From contig JAAXHL010000183.1 of assembly GCA_012270865.1 (NCBI GenBank), forward strand, positions 1 to 63,095: a stretch of DNA of 63,095 nucleotides. The letters run 5' to 3'. Positions 43,182 through 51,392 of this stretch are shown here, piece by piece. A model generated the notes under the pieces. The model saw only the letters and a list, made by a program, of their open reading frames with translations, did not search any database and was not told where the DNA came from. The first letter of the stretch is position 1. The number at the start of each line of letters is the position of its first letter. Source of the stretch: Candidatus Poribacteria bacterium. GTDB lineage: Bacteria > Poribacteria > WGA-4E > WGA-3G. The position numbers and the translations under genes are program-made.

Positions 43182-44507
43182 ATGAGCATTACCCAATTCA
43201 CAATGGAAGAGGTCCGCTGCTTTGGCGAACGCCAGACCCTTGAAATTAGACCTCTGACCTTTTTAGTCGGCGAAAACAGTACTGGCAAAACAACATCATT
43301 GGCATGTTTCCATATATTGGCAAATTATTTGCGCGGTAGGGGAGTTGTTTTCAATGGACTGCCCCAAAACTTGCATCCTTATTCAATGGGAACTTTTAGG
43401 GATATTGTCAGAAATAGTCGAAAAAAAGAAAAGATTTTTAGACTTGGGTTTACTTCAAAACATGCTGATGAAGATGTTCAATGGACAGTTGAATTTGTTG
43501 AGAAAAAGGAAGGAATAGAACCTGCTGTTAATTCAATAACAATAGAACTTATTGATGGTACAATTATCATTGAAACTAAAGATAATATGGAGATGGAAGT
43601 AGGTTTAGATTTCTTTGAAGAAGAACGGAATCAATACCAGATACTTTGCGGGCCTGAGGTCTTAAACAGCCTTCCTTTTTTCTTCGTTTTATCTGCTTTT
43701 CAAGGGCAGTCTGAAGAGAAAAATGCTTTCTCGAAATATTTAGAGAAGAAAAGTGAAAAATCTAAAAACGGTAGACCCCAACTTTGGCATATCTGGGATA
43801 CCATATCTATGTTTAGCACATCACCAGTACGCTCACGTCCTGAGCGTACCTATGATCCCACGAGAGAATTTAAGGACCCGGAAGGCAGTGATGTCCCAAT
43901 GTATCTAATGCGAATTGAGGCGACCCAGAAAAAGGATTGGGAGGTCCTGAAACAACAGTTAGTCGAATTTGGTAAGAGTTCTGACTTATTTCAGAATATA
44001 GAAATAAAAAGACTTGGACGTGCCCTAGGTTCTCCATTCCAATTGCAATTCAAGGTGCGCGGTCCTAGGGTTAATATCATTGATGTCGGTTACGGTGTCA
44101 GTCAAATTTTGCCAATTTTGGTTCAGATTTTAAATCCAAGTATTTCTAAGGGCCCTCGGCGTGCTCTTCAATCAACCTTTTCCTTACTACAACAACCTGA
44201 GGTTCACTTGCATCCAAGAGCACAAGCAGAGTTCTCTTCTTTGTTAGTGAAATTGGCTAACAAAGGTGAGCAGTCATTCATCGTCGAAACGCATAGCGAC
44301 TATATGCTTGATCGTGCACGCATTGAAATTAGAAAGGGGAACATCGATCACAAAGATGTATCCGTTATCTATTTTGAGCCAAAAGGAAATATTGTCAAAG
44401 TACATAATATCTATTTTGATAAGATGGGTAATATGGAGGGCGTGCCATCACATTACGGAGAATTTTTCCTAAAAGAGACTGATAGGCTCATGGGATTTGA
44501 GGATTAA
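43182..44507 (+). CDS. AAA ATPase (DUF3696/AAA_15-like), first gene of an ATPase-PIN pair
   Basis: The 441-residue protein is an OLD/RecF-like ABC-type ATPase. Walker A is VGENSTGKTT (about 29-38), the signature DVGYGVSQILPILVQ, Walker B-like LLQQPEVHLHPRAQAEFSSLL (about 336), and the switch His is in FIVETHSDYMLDR (about 369). The C-terminus GVPSHYGEFFLKE matches the 'WPxxFFDE' tail of DUF3696 proteins. GGAG upstream supports ATG 43182. It has no nuclease domain of its own. The stop is three bases before the PIN gene's ATG, so the two are co-translated. The sequence is more AT-rich than its neighbours, suggesting transfer. Confidence 0.82.
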   Translation: MSITQFTMEEVRCFGERQTLEIRPLTFLVGENSTGKTTSLACFHILANYLRGRGVVFNGLPQNLHPYSMGTFRDIVRNSRKKEKIFRLGFTSKHADEDVQWTVEFVEKKEGIEPAVNSITIELIDGTIIIETKDNMEMEVGLDFFEEERNQYQILCGPEVLNSLPFFFVLSAFQGQSEEKNAFSKYLEKKSEKSKNGRPQLWHIWDTISMFSTSPVRSRPERTYDPTREFKDPEGSDVPMYLMRIEATQKKDWEVLKQQLVEFGKSSDLFQNIEIKRLGRALGSPFQLQFKVRGPRVNIIDVGYGVSQILPILVQILNPSISKGPRRALQSTFSLLQQPEVHLHPRAQAEFSSLLVKLANKGEQSFIVETHSDYMLDRARIEIRKGNIDHKDVSVIYFEPKGNIVKVHNIYFDKMGNMEGVPSHYGEFFLKETDRLMGFED

Positions 44508-44510
44508 TTG

Positions 44511-44930
44511 ATGTGTGTGATTTTAGATACCAACTGTATTGGCAAATTTAACAAGGGGATAGATGAAGATATAATCCCTGTAAAGCACTGGGTATATAAC
44601 AGAAACGGCAAGATCGTTTACGCGAATACCGAAAAGTTTAGAGAAGAATGGAAGGGAAGCAGAGGTTACGAATTGAGGAGGGAATTGCTAAGAAGGAATA
44701 AACTTAAAGATGTACCGGCTGAAGATGTGATAGAAAAAGAAAACGAGCTCAAGGGAAAAATAGTTTCGGACGACGAACATGTTATTGCGTTAGCCCTCGT
44801 AGCCAGGGTAAAAGTATTGGTTTCTGATGATGAAAAATTAATCAGAGATTTTAAGAATCACATAGTTCAAGGGAAAGTGTATAAAACAAAGAAGCATACA
44901 CACCTTTTAAAGAAAGATACCTGTCCTTAA
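44511..44930 (+). CDS. PIN-like nuclease, second gene of an ATPase-PIN pair
   Basis: The 139-residue protein has PIN-domain features. MCVILDTNCIGKF gives the first Asp (D6) and Asn. Acidic residues follow at FREEW and around D87-D88-E89 (SDDEHVIALALVAR). The final strand is VLVSDDEKLIRDF (D106-D107). PIN domains cut RNA or DNA using Mg2+ or Mn2+ held by three or four such acids. The start is ATG 44511 after GAGGA; a TTG three bases earlier is an alternative. It lies directly behind the ATPase, and the pair resembles two-gene defence modules in which an ABC ATPase controls an effector nuclease. Confidence 0.75.
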   Translation: MCVILDTNCIGKFNKGIDEDIIPVKHWVYNRNGKIVYANTEKFREEWKGSRGYELRRELLRRNKLKDVPAEDVIEKENELKGKIVSDDEHVIALALVARVKVLVSDDEKLIRDFKNHIVQGKVYKTKKHTHLLKKDTCP

Positions 44931-44939
44931 AACTTTGGC

Positions 44940-44965
44940 AGTGCGAGGTATGGAAACCTTGCACT
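44940..44965. repeat. Palindrome AGTGCGAGGT / ACCTTGCACT between convergent genes
   Basis: An imperfect 10-bp stem with one mismatch and a 6-base loop. It sits in the 51 bases between the PIN stop and the ThDP-enzyme stop, so it could act as a two-way terminator, but no T-run is obvious. Confidence 0.45.
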
Positions 44966-44981
44966 ACCACACAATCTATCT

Positions 44982-46655
44982 TTAAGAAGGCATCCACGTC
45001 CGCGGTGCAATCCCTTCCACATGCGTCTTCACATCTACGACTGCAGGCTGACCCGATTCAAACGCCTGATCCAACGCACCCGCAAGTTCACTCGGTTTGT
45101 TCACCGTAATCCCGAAACATCCCATCGATTCTGCCATCTTCGCGAAATCCGCATCCGGGAACAACCAGAGTTCATCGGAACCCGATGTCCGTCCACCGTA
45201 AACCGACTCAACGCCACCCTGCTCCTGATTCAACGAGTGATTATTGTTCACAACGATGACAGCGTTAATCCCACATTTCATCGCCGTATCCAGTTCCGTT
45301 AGATGATACCAGATACCACCATCTCCGGTGAAACAGAGTACCGGTCTATCCGGTTGCGCACACTTCGCGCCCATTGCCGCAGGAACACCCCACCCAAGCG
45401 ACCCTGAACACCGTATAAAACTCTGATCCGGATGTTTAAAATCAATCATCGTGCCGGTCCAGATACCCGAATGCCCAGTATCCGATACGAGGATCGCATC
45501 TGACGGTAGATAATCAGTCAGTTCACGGCACAACCGTTCCGGTAGCATCGGCAACCGTTCCGAATCCACTTTCTCGCTGACGCTTTCTCTCCAATGCGTC
45601 ACCAATTCCTGCACGCGGTTAACCCATTCCGTTCTTTCTCCTGTGGTTTCTGACGCTGCAAGCATCCGTCGCAATGTATTCCGTACGTCTCCCTGCATCC
45701 CCAACCGAATCGGGTAGTTCCGTCCGAGTTCTTCAGGATTAATATCGAGTTGTATAATCGGCGTGCCTTGTGGCGGAATCCTGTATCCGCTGGTCACCTG
45801 TCCACCCGTATGGCTGCCGATAAAGAAGACGAGGTCTGCCTCACAGACGGCTTGGTTCGCACACGCCCGCGAATATGAACCGGGAGTCCCTACTGCCAAC
45901 GGATGGTCACTCGGGAACATCGCCTTCGCATTCAAAGAGGTTGCTACAGGGATTGAAAGTCTCTCAGCGAACGCCACCAATTCTGCACGTGCGTCCGAAG
46001 CCGTCACACCGCCACCCGCCACAATGATTGGTCGTTCCGCATCGGCGAGTAACCTGAGAGCCTCTGTTATTTTTTCCGCTTCCGCCTCCGGTCGAAACGG
46101 CGGCAACTGCGCAAACGCTTCTTCAATGACGACCTCAAGTTCACCTTCCCGATCAATGACGGACGATCCCGCGATACCTTCAAAGTCGAGGTGAACAGGT
46201 CCCGGTGTCCCCGTTGTCGCTGCACGGAAGGCTTGACGTAAATAGAAAGGCAGCTGCTCCGGTGTCGCGACGTACGCACTGTATTTCGTAACGGCAGAAA
46301 ACGGGTTAACGTGATCTACCTCTTGATACGCGTGCCGTTGTTGATTGATCTGATTCTCCTTACCCGTCAATGCAACAACCGGTGAGCAGGCGAGGTAGGC
46401 ATCTTGTAACCCCGCAGCAAGGTTAACAGCACCGACCGACTGCGCCATACAGAGACTCGGCGCACGGTTCACGCGAGCGTATGCATCCGCCATATACGCA
46501 GCCGCTTTCTCTCCGTGCGTCTGAACCCGTTTAATCCCAAGATTCTCCATCTCCATCAGCGCACGCGGACCGATATACGGCATAAAAAAGACGTGCGTAA
46601 TCCCGTAACCGTGGACAGTTTCAGCAATAAATCGAGCACCCGTCATTTTCGGCAT
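44982..46655 (-). CDS. ThDP-dependent enzyme, acetolactate-synthase large-subunit-like
   Basis: The 557-residue ThDP enzyme has the three-domain layout of acetohydroxyacid synthases and related decarboxylases. The activating Glu is in THGEKAAAYMADAYARV (usually HE). The middle domain has RPIIVAGGGVTASDA, and the ThDP/Mg motif is FTGDGGIWYHLTELDTAMKC ending in VNNNHSLNQEQ. No regulatory ACT subunit or isoleucine/valine gene is adjacent, so a role as a general 2-oxoacid enzyme is as likely as acetolactate synthesis. GAGAGGA precedes ATG 46655; 21 extra codons upstream are probably untranslated. Confidence 0.85.
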   Translation of the reverse strand: MPKMTGARFIAETVHGYGITHVFFMPYIGPRALMEMENLGIKRVQTHGEKAAAYMADAYARVNRAPSLCMAQSVGAVNLAAGLQDAYLACSPVVALTGKENQINQQRHAYQEVDHVNPFSAVTKYSAYVATPEQLPFYLRQAFRAATTGTPGPVHLDFEGIAGSSVIDREGELEVVIEEAFAQLPPFRPEAEAEKITEALRLLADAERPIIVAGGGVTASDARAELVAFAERLSIPVATSLNAKAMFPSDHPLAVGTPGSYSRACANQAVCEADLVFFIGSHTGGQVTSGYRIPPQGTPIIQLDINPEELGRNYPIRLGMQGDVRNTLRRMLAASETTGERTEWVNRVQELVTHWRESVSEKVDSERLPMLPERLCRELTDYLPSDAILVSDTGHSGIWTGTMIDFKHPDQSFIRCSGSLGWGVPAAMGAKCAQPDRPVLCFTGDGGIWYHLTELDTAMKCGINAVIVVNNNHSLNQEQGGVESVYGGRTSGSDELWLFPDADFAKMAESMGCFGITVNKPSELAGALDQAFESGQPAVVDVKTHVEGIAPRTWMPS

Positions 46656-46743
46656 GATTTCCTCTCCAATCGATAACAATATAAAACGCATTTTAGCAGT
46701 TTTCAGCGTAACTTGCAAGTCTCAACTTGAAACCGAAGTAAAT

Positions 46744-46773
46744 TTGGTAATAAATCAGAAAAGATGTTATAAT
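46744..46773 (+). promoter_or_regulatory. Promoter of the LamG-protein gene
   Basis: TTGGTA (46744-46749) and TATAAT (46768-46773) are 18 bases apart, with TG one base before the -10 (TGTTATAAT). The start at 46866 is 90 bases downstream. Confidence 0.55.
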
Positions 46774-46865
46774 GACTGCATCGGTTTGGGAAGCGTAAGT
46801 GCCTAAAACACTACACCAAAGATTTTCATAGACGCGGAAACATCTTCCGCAAGGAGTAACGCACA

Positions 46866-47711
46866 ATGAAAATGCTAATCCCTCTCTTCGCAATCACGCT
46901 AATTATTACTATGTCTCTCCAAAACGGATATACGCAACCTGTCGTGACAGATGGACTCGTCAGTTACTGGACGTTTGATGAGCAAGACATTACTGGCGAC
47001 ACAATCAAAGATGTCTGGGGTGAAAATGATGCTAAAATCGTAGGAGACCCGAAAATCGTTGATGGACAAGTCGGAGAAGCACTCGAATTTGACGGCTCCG
47101 ACGACTATGTGAACTTAACGAACCTCGGCGATTTTGGAGAGAAAATCGGGACATCCACCTTTGAAGTCTGGATGAAAAGCAGTTTTAAAAATGACTGGAC
47201 GACGCTTTTCAAAGTCCTTGACCAAGGGTGTAACATGGGATGGGCAATTGAACCGAACCGGAGCGCATTAGCCGGATTCCCGTTTGCTGAAGGGGTTATT
47301 CACTTTTATCTCCGTCAACATTCGGCGGCAGGGTGCAACGCTATCCCGGTTGAAATTGAGTTTCCGATCTCCGATGGGAAATGGCATCATATCGTTTTCG
47401 CAGTCGTAGATGCCGGTAAAGCCGAAGTCAGCATTTATATGGACGGCGAGGCACAAGAGATCGTCGCCGGTGACGTAAAGGAACTCGACAATTTTGTTCC
47501 ATTTGTGGAACCCGTCTTTATCGGTGCGGGGAACAATCGCGGTGCCCCCAGCCGACATTTTCCCGGTGTCATCGACGAGGTCCGCATCTATGACCGTCCA
47601 CTCACGGCTGACGAAGTAACCCGAAACTTTGAATCCAAAATCGGATTATCCGTTGAAGCAGCGGAGAAGTTACCTGTCGTCTGGGGTAACCTGAAGACAA
47701 TTTTAAAATAA
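46866..47711 (+). CDS. Exported LamG-domain protein
   Basis: The 281-residue protein has a signal peptide (MKMLIPLFAITLIITMSLQNGYT). A single LamG/concanavalin-like jelly roll follows: LVSYWTFDEQDITGDTIKD, EALEFDGSDDYVNL, STFEVWMKS, GKWHHIVFAV, KAEVSIYMDGEA and GVIDEVRIYDRPLTADEV. The C-terminus VVWGNLKTILK is a short tail that may be a sorting or anchoring element. LamG domains bind glycans or proteins. AAGGAG precedes the start. A similar LamG lies inside the giant TPR protein, with the same order of strands. Confidence 0.85.
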   Translation: MKMLIPLFAITLIITMSLQNGYTQPVVTDGLVSYWTFDEQDITGDTIKDVWGENDAKIVGDPKIVDGQVGEALEFDGSDDYVNLTNLGDFGEKIGTSTFEVWMKSSFKNDWTTLFKVLDQGCNMGWAIEPNRSALAGFPFAEGVIHFYLRQHSAAGCNAIPVEIEFPISDGKWHHIVFAVVDAGKAEVSIYMDGEAQEIVAGDVKELDNFVPFVEPVFIGAGNNRGAPSRHFPGVIDEVRIYDRPLTADEVTRNFESKIGLSVEAAEKLPVVWGNLKTILK

Positions 47712-47843
47712 TGGACAAAACGGCTTTAGAACGCCGGGATCTGTTATAGTTCAGACGTACGTTGTCTCTCCGCAAGTTATAAGTAAATCCTGAAGATATA
47801 TTTACACTTTGATGAACAATATCCCGTTATCCCCACTACTGCA

Positions 47844-47864
47844 GGCGGGGTTTGTAACCCCGCC
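47844..47864. repeat. Palindrome GGCGGGGTT / AACCCCGCC
   Basis: A perfect 9-bp stem with a TGT loop, in the gap before the PhyH gene at 47995, followed by the leader repeat below. Confidence 0.65.
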
Positions 47865-47896
47865 ACTGTAAAGTTAATTATGGGATTTACTATAAA

Positions 47897-47994
47897 TTAA
47901 AACCTGTAGCCCGTAACGTAGTGGAGGGCGGATTTCGGGAACGCATCCAATAGTTTAAATGCAGGTTGTTTTTCCGCAAGGTAAAATTAAAAAT
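47897..47994 (+). repeat. Leader repeat, diverged single copy
   Basis: GTAGCCCGTAACGTAGTGGA, GGGCGGATTTCGGGAACGC and the terminal CCGCAAGGTAAAATTAAAA follow the same order as the tandem copies at 8704-8899. Again the repeat ends immediately before an ATG and provides AAGGTAAA as RBS. Confidence 0.6.
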
Positions 47995-48780
47995 ATGCTA
48001 ACACCACAAGAGAAATGGTTCTTTGACCACCACGGATTTATCATCCTCCGTAAAGTCGTGCCACCTGAAGATATCGAGCGAATGATTGAACTCGGCAACC
48101 AGTGGCACGACATGACACTCGACGAACTGCCGCCGCCGCTGACTTCTACATCGCTGACAGGCGACACTTCACCGACGATCGCGCATTGGATCAACCATAT
48201 CCAATACGGGGACCCGGTGTTCCAACGCCTCGTGCTCAACCGAGAAATTATGCGCGTGATTATTGCGCTGACGCGTGGAACGCCGTGCCTCGTTGACTGT
48301 GCCTTAACAAAGAACTCCAAAACCTCCGATGACATCCATTTCCACGCCGCCGGTCAGGATTATAGCGTCGACGAACTGGGACCTCGCGCCGGTTTCCTCA
48401 ACGCTGGTATCTCGTTAGTGGATATACCAGAAGGGACAGGTTTCGTCTGCCTACTCGGAAGCCATAAACGCAACCTCGATCCACCCGATAATCTCTCAAT
48501 TTACGACGGACCACCTACGGTTATCAACGTCCCTGTCAACGCTGGCGACTGTGTTATCTTTACGGAAGCACTCTACCACGGCGCAAGACGCTGGACAGAA
48601 GACTCCCCGCGCTTTACCATCTTCAATCGCTACATCGATAAAGGATCCCACAGTGCCCTCCCTATCGAAACCTATAAACATCTGATTTTAGATGAAGTCT
48701 ACGAATTGGAACAACCCGCAATTCAAGGGCAGCAGAAACAAGTTGTGAAGCGCATCTTAAAAGACTTGGCGGCAAGTTAA
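47995..48780 (+). CDS. PhyH-like dioxygenase
   Basis: The 261-residue protein belongs to the PhyH superfamily. KWFFDHHGFIILRKVVPPED begins the fold, GTGFVCLLGSHKRNL and NAGDCVIFTEALYHGARRW carry the conserved SHK and distal His. The metal position reads DDIHFHAAGQD, where HxD would be expected, so the carboxylate ligand is not obvious; the same holds for the tandem pair at 19889 and 20857. The start at 47995 follows the leader repeat. Context gives no substrate. Confidence 0.8.
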   Translation: MLTPQEKWFFDHHGFIILRKVVPPEDIERMIELGNQWHDMTLDELPPPLTSTSLTGDTSPTIAHWINHIQYGDPVFQRLVLNREIMRVIIALTRGTPCLVDCALTKNSKTSDDIHFHAAGQDYSVDELGPRAGFLNAGISLVDIPEGTGFVCLLGSHKRNLDPPDNLSIYDGPPTVINVPVNAGDCVIFTEALYHGARRWTEDSPRFTIFNRYIDKGSHSALPIETYKHLILDEVYELEQPAIQGQQKQVVKRILKDLAAS

Positions 48781-48927
48781 AATTCTCTCACTATAGAAAT
48801 CTTCGTATTTATCAGGCCCGTTTGCTATCCTATCTAAATTTGGTTTTTTCCTCAAATCTTGCATTTTATGCAACCTTTCCGCGCCTTTCGCTGTTCCTCA
48901 ATTTAACTTTTTCTAAAACATCAAACG

Positions 48928-48936
48928 TGGTATAAT
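48928..48936 (+). promoter_or_regulatory. Extended -10 promoter of the PQQ operon
   Basis: TGGTATAAT lies about 170 bases before the TTG start at 49106. The transcribed leader contains a hairpin, ATTAAGAC (49037-49044) and GTCTTAAT (49055-49062), loop 10 bases. Apart from these the gene-free stretch 48781-49105 holds nothing I recognise. Confidence 0.5.
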
Positions 48937-49105
48937 AGTATATCAAAAGATATGCAGAACAAAACCATCCCGTGCGCTGTCAGATTCATAAGCGCGACGT
49001 AATAATAATGTTTCTAACAGACGCGCACCGTTAAACATTAAGACCTTTTTCAGCGTCTTAATAGGATTGCAGACACACATAAAATACACGAGGAGGAACA
49101 GAAAT

Positions 49106-50425
49106 TTGCACCATTGGAAATCAAACCTTTTTCGACTCTTTACTTGCTTTATTCTGCTCACCCTTCCTATGCAAGCCATCGCTGGTGATTGGCCATCTTG
49201 GCGGGGTCCGAATCAAGACGGCACCTCTGCTGAAACCGGGTTAATCGCAACGTGGTCAGCCGAAGGTGAAAACCTGCTCTGGGAAGCAGAATTTATCGGA
49301 CGTTCCACACCCATCGTCCTCAACGGCAGAGTCTACGTCATGGGACGTGTCGGTAAAGACATCACCGAACAGGAACGCGTCGCCTGCTTCGACGCTGAAA
49401 CCGGCGAACAACTCTGGAATTACCAATTCAACGTCTTTCATACGACAATCACTTTCAACCGCGTCGGATGGACAAGCCTCGCAGGCGACCCAGAAACCGG
49501 GAATATCTATGCCCACGGGGTCCAAGGACTCTTCTTCTGCTTCGACAAAGATGGTAATATCCTCTGGTCGCGTTCACTCACAGAGGAATACGGACGGATA
49601 TCCGGTTACGGCGGACGCGTTCACACCCCGATCATTGCCGGCGATCTCGTCGTGATTAGTTATCTCAACGCCGGATGGGGTGATCAAGCCATGACACGCC
49701 ACCGCTACTTCGCTTTTGACAAACGCACCGGCGAACTTATCTGGATTTCGACTCCCGGTGGTAGACCCTTGGACACGACCTACTCCACACCTGTCGTTGC
49801 GGATATCAACGGACAGCAACTCATTATCGGCGGGAATGCGGATGGTAGCATCTATGCAATGAAACAGAACACAGGAGAGATGGTCTGGGGATTCAAACTC
49901 AGTCAACGCGGTATCAATACATCTGTCATCGTTTCAGACACGAAAGTCTATGCCTCACACAGCGAGGAGAATATAGATAATACCGAGATGGGGCGTGTCG
50001 TCTGTATTGACGCAACCGGCACCGGAGATGTCACCAAAACACATGAACTCTGGCGATATGATGCAGTTAACGTCGGATACGCATCTCCAACAATTCATGA
50101 TGGACACGTTTATGTCGTAGATAACTCCGCTAACCTTCATGCTGTTAATGCGGATACAGGTGAATTCCTCTGGGTACACAACATCGGCAAAGTCGGCAGA
50201 GGCTCACCTGTCTGGGCAGACGGGAAACTCTATCTTACGGAAGTCAACGGTGGTTTTGCGATCCTGCAACCCGGCGACGATAAATGTGAGACCTTAAGCT
50301 CACAGGAGATAAGCCGAGCAGCGGAAGAACACTACGTCGAAATCTTTGGTTCACCCGCCATCGCTGATGGACGTATCTATTTCACGACAGAAGAACGCCT
50401 CTACTGTCTCGGGAGGAAACAATAA
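49106..50425 (+). CDS. Exported PQQ-type beta-propeller protein
   Basis: The 439-residue protein has a signal peptide (LFRLFTCFILLTLPMQAIA) and about six to seven PQQ-like blades: WPSWRGPNQDGTS, ACFDAETGEQLWNYQF, YFAFDKRTGELIWIST, IYAMKQNTGEMVWGF, LHAVNADTGEFLWVH and a final blade LYCLGRK. The 'WPSWRGP' start is typical of PQQ-like secreted propellers. The start is TTG 49106, after AGGAGG; the longer frame begins before the RBS. The stop overlaps the next ATG by one base. No quinoprotein catalytic residues can be assigned, so it may be structural. Confidence 0.82.
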   Translation: MHHWKSNLFRLFTCFILLTLPMQAIAGDWPSWRGPNQDGTSAETGLIATWSAEGENLLWEAEFIGRSTPIVLNGRVYVMGRVGKDITEQERVACFDAETGEQLWNYQFNVFHTTITFNRVGWTSLAGDPETGNIYAHGVQGLFFCFDKDGNILWSRSLTEEYGRISGYGGRVHTPIIAGDLVVISYLNAGWGDQAMTRHRYFAFDKRTGELIWISTPGGRPLDTTYSTPVVADINGQQLIIGGNADGSIYAMKQNTGEMVWGFKLSQRGINTSVIVSDTKVYASHSEENIDNTEMGRVVCIDATGTGDVTKTHELWRYDAVNVGYASPTIHDGHVYVVDNSANLHAVNADTGEFLWVHNIGKVGRGSPVWADGKLYLTEVNGGFAILQPGDDKCETLSSQEISRAAEEHYVEIFGSPAIADGRIYFTTEERLYCLGRKQ

Positions 50426-51345
50426 TGAGAAATTTTATCCCACTTTACGTTATCCTGATCGTGTGTATCCTCGCCGCGGGTTGTGCCAGTAAAGAGATGG
50501 CACCAAAACCTGTTGAGATGTCAACCGCACCCGCTGCCTCGCTCCTATTGACCCCCGCAGAAGTGCTTACATCAGGCGATCCTGTTCCATTCAGCGTTAT
50601 CGGTTTCGATGCAGACGGAAAACAGACAAGCACGACCGGTGCAATCGAATGGATGAAAACTGGATTAACAGGAACATTACAAAACAACACATTCACACCC
50701 GATAAAAGCGCAAGCGCACACGCCGGCACCGTCACCGTCCAATCCGGTGATATGAAAGCGATGGCTCGCGTCCGAGTTATTCCATCACTCCCGTGGTCAG
50801 AAGATTTTGAGGCGATTGAACTCGAAAAAATACCCACGCACTGGATCGGTGCGACCGGCAAATTCTTTGTACGTGAGAAGGACGGCAATAAAATTCTTGT
50901 CAAACCACCGCCCCAGCGCGGGTTAGACCGCTCCAATGTCTACATCGGTCCCGCCACAATGAAGAACTATCAAATTCAAATTGACCTCATGGGCACAAGG
51001 AATAAACGCAGAGTTCCCGATATGGGACTCATAGCGAACCGATATACCTTGGATATGCAGGGTAGACATCAACGCCTGCAAATCCGCTCCTGGGCATCAG
51101 ATTTACGGATGGCAAAGACAATTGACTTCGCTTGGGAAACGGATGTCTGGTACACAATGAAAATGATGGTAGAGATCATAGATGATAAAGCGATCATCCG
51201 TGGAAAAGTGTGGCGAACCGGCGAATCTGAACCGGCGGAATGGACAATCACAGCCGAAGACCCACTGCCGAATCGCGAGGGAAGCCCCGGTATCTACGGC
51301 AACTCCCCAGCCGATATCCATTATGACAATCTAAAAGTGTGGTAG
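50425..51345 (+). CDS. Lipoprotein with Ig-like and jelly-roll domains
   Basis: The 306-residue protein has a lipoprotein signal (LYVILIVCILAAGC, lipobox LAAGC at about residue 20). An Ig-like or Big-type domain (ASLLLTPAEVLTSGDPVPF to VRVIP, about 35-115) is followed by a jelly-roll of the LamG/DUF1080 kind (WSEDFEAIELEKIPTHWIGA ... GIYGNSPADIHYDNLKVW). It is probably held in the outer membrane or inner membrane by lipid. ATG overlaps the upstream stop (TAATG), so it is translationally coupled to the first PQQ gene. Confidence 0.8.
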   Translation: MRNFIPLYVILIVCILAAGCASKEMAPKPVEMSTAPAASLLLTPAEVLTSGDPVPFSVIGFDADGKQTSTTGAIEWMKTGLTGTLQNNTFTPDKSASAHAGTVTVQSGDMKAMARVRVIPSLPWSEDFEAIELEKIPTHWIGATGKFFVREKDGNKILVKPPPQRGLDRSNVYIGPATMKNYQIQIDLMGTRNKRRVPDMGLIANRYTLDMQGRHQRLQIRSWASDLRMAKTIDFAWETDVWYTMKMMVEIIDDKAIIRGKVWRTGESEPAEWTITAEDPLPNREGSPGIYGNSPADIHYDNLKVW

Positions 51346-51392
51346 CCTTCTAACAAACACTACGCGTAATATCAAACAAAGGAGTCGTTCAA

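Noticed and set aside
44982..46655. Confident assignment as ilvB
   Set aside because: No small subunit or branched-chain gene is adjacent and the activating His-Glu reads Gly-Glu, so only the ThDP family is claimed.
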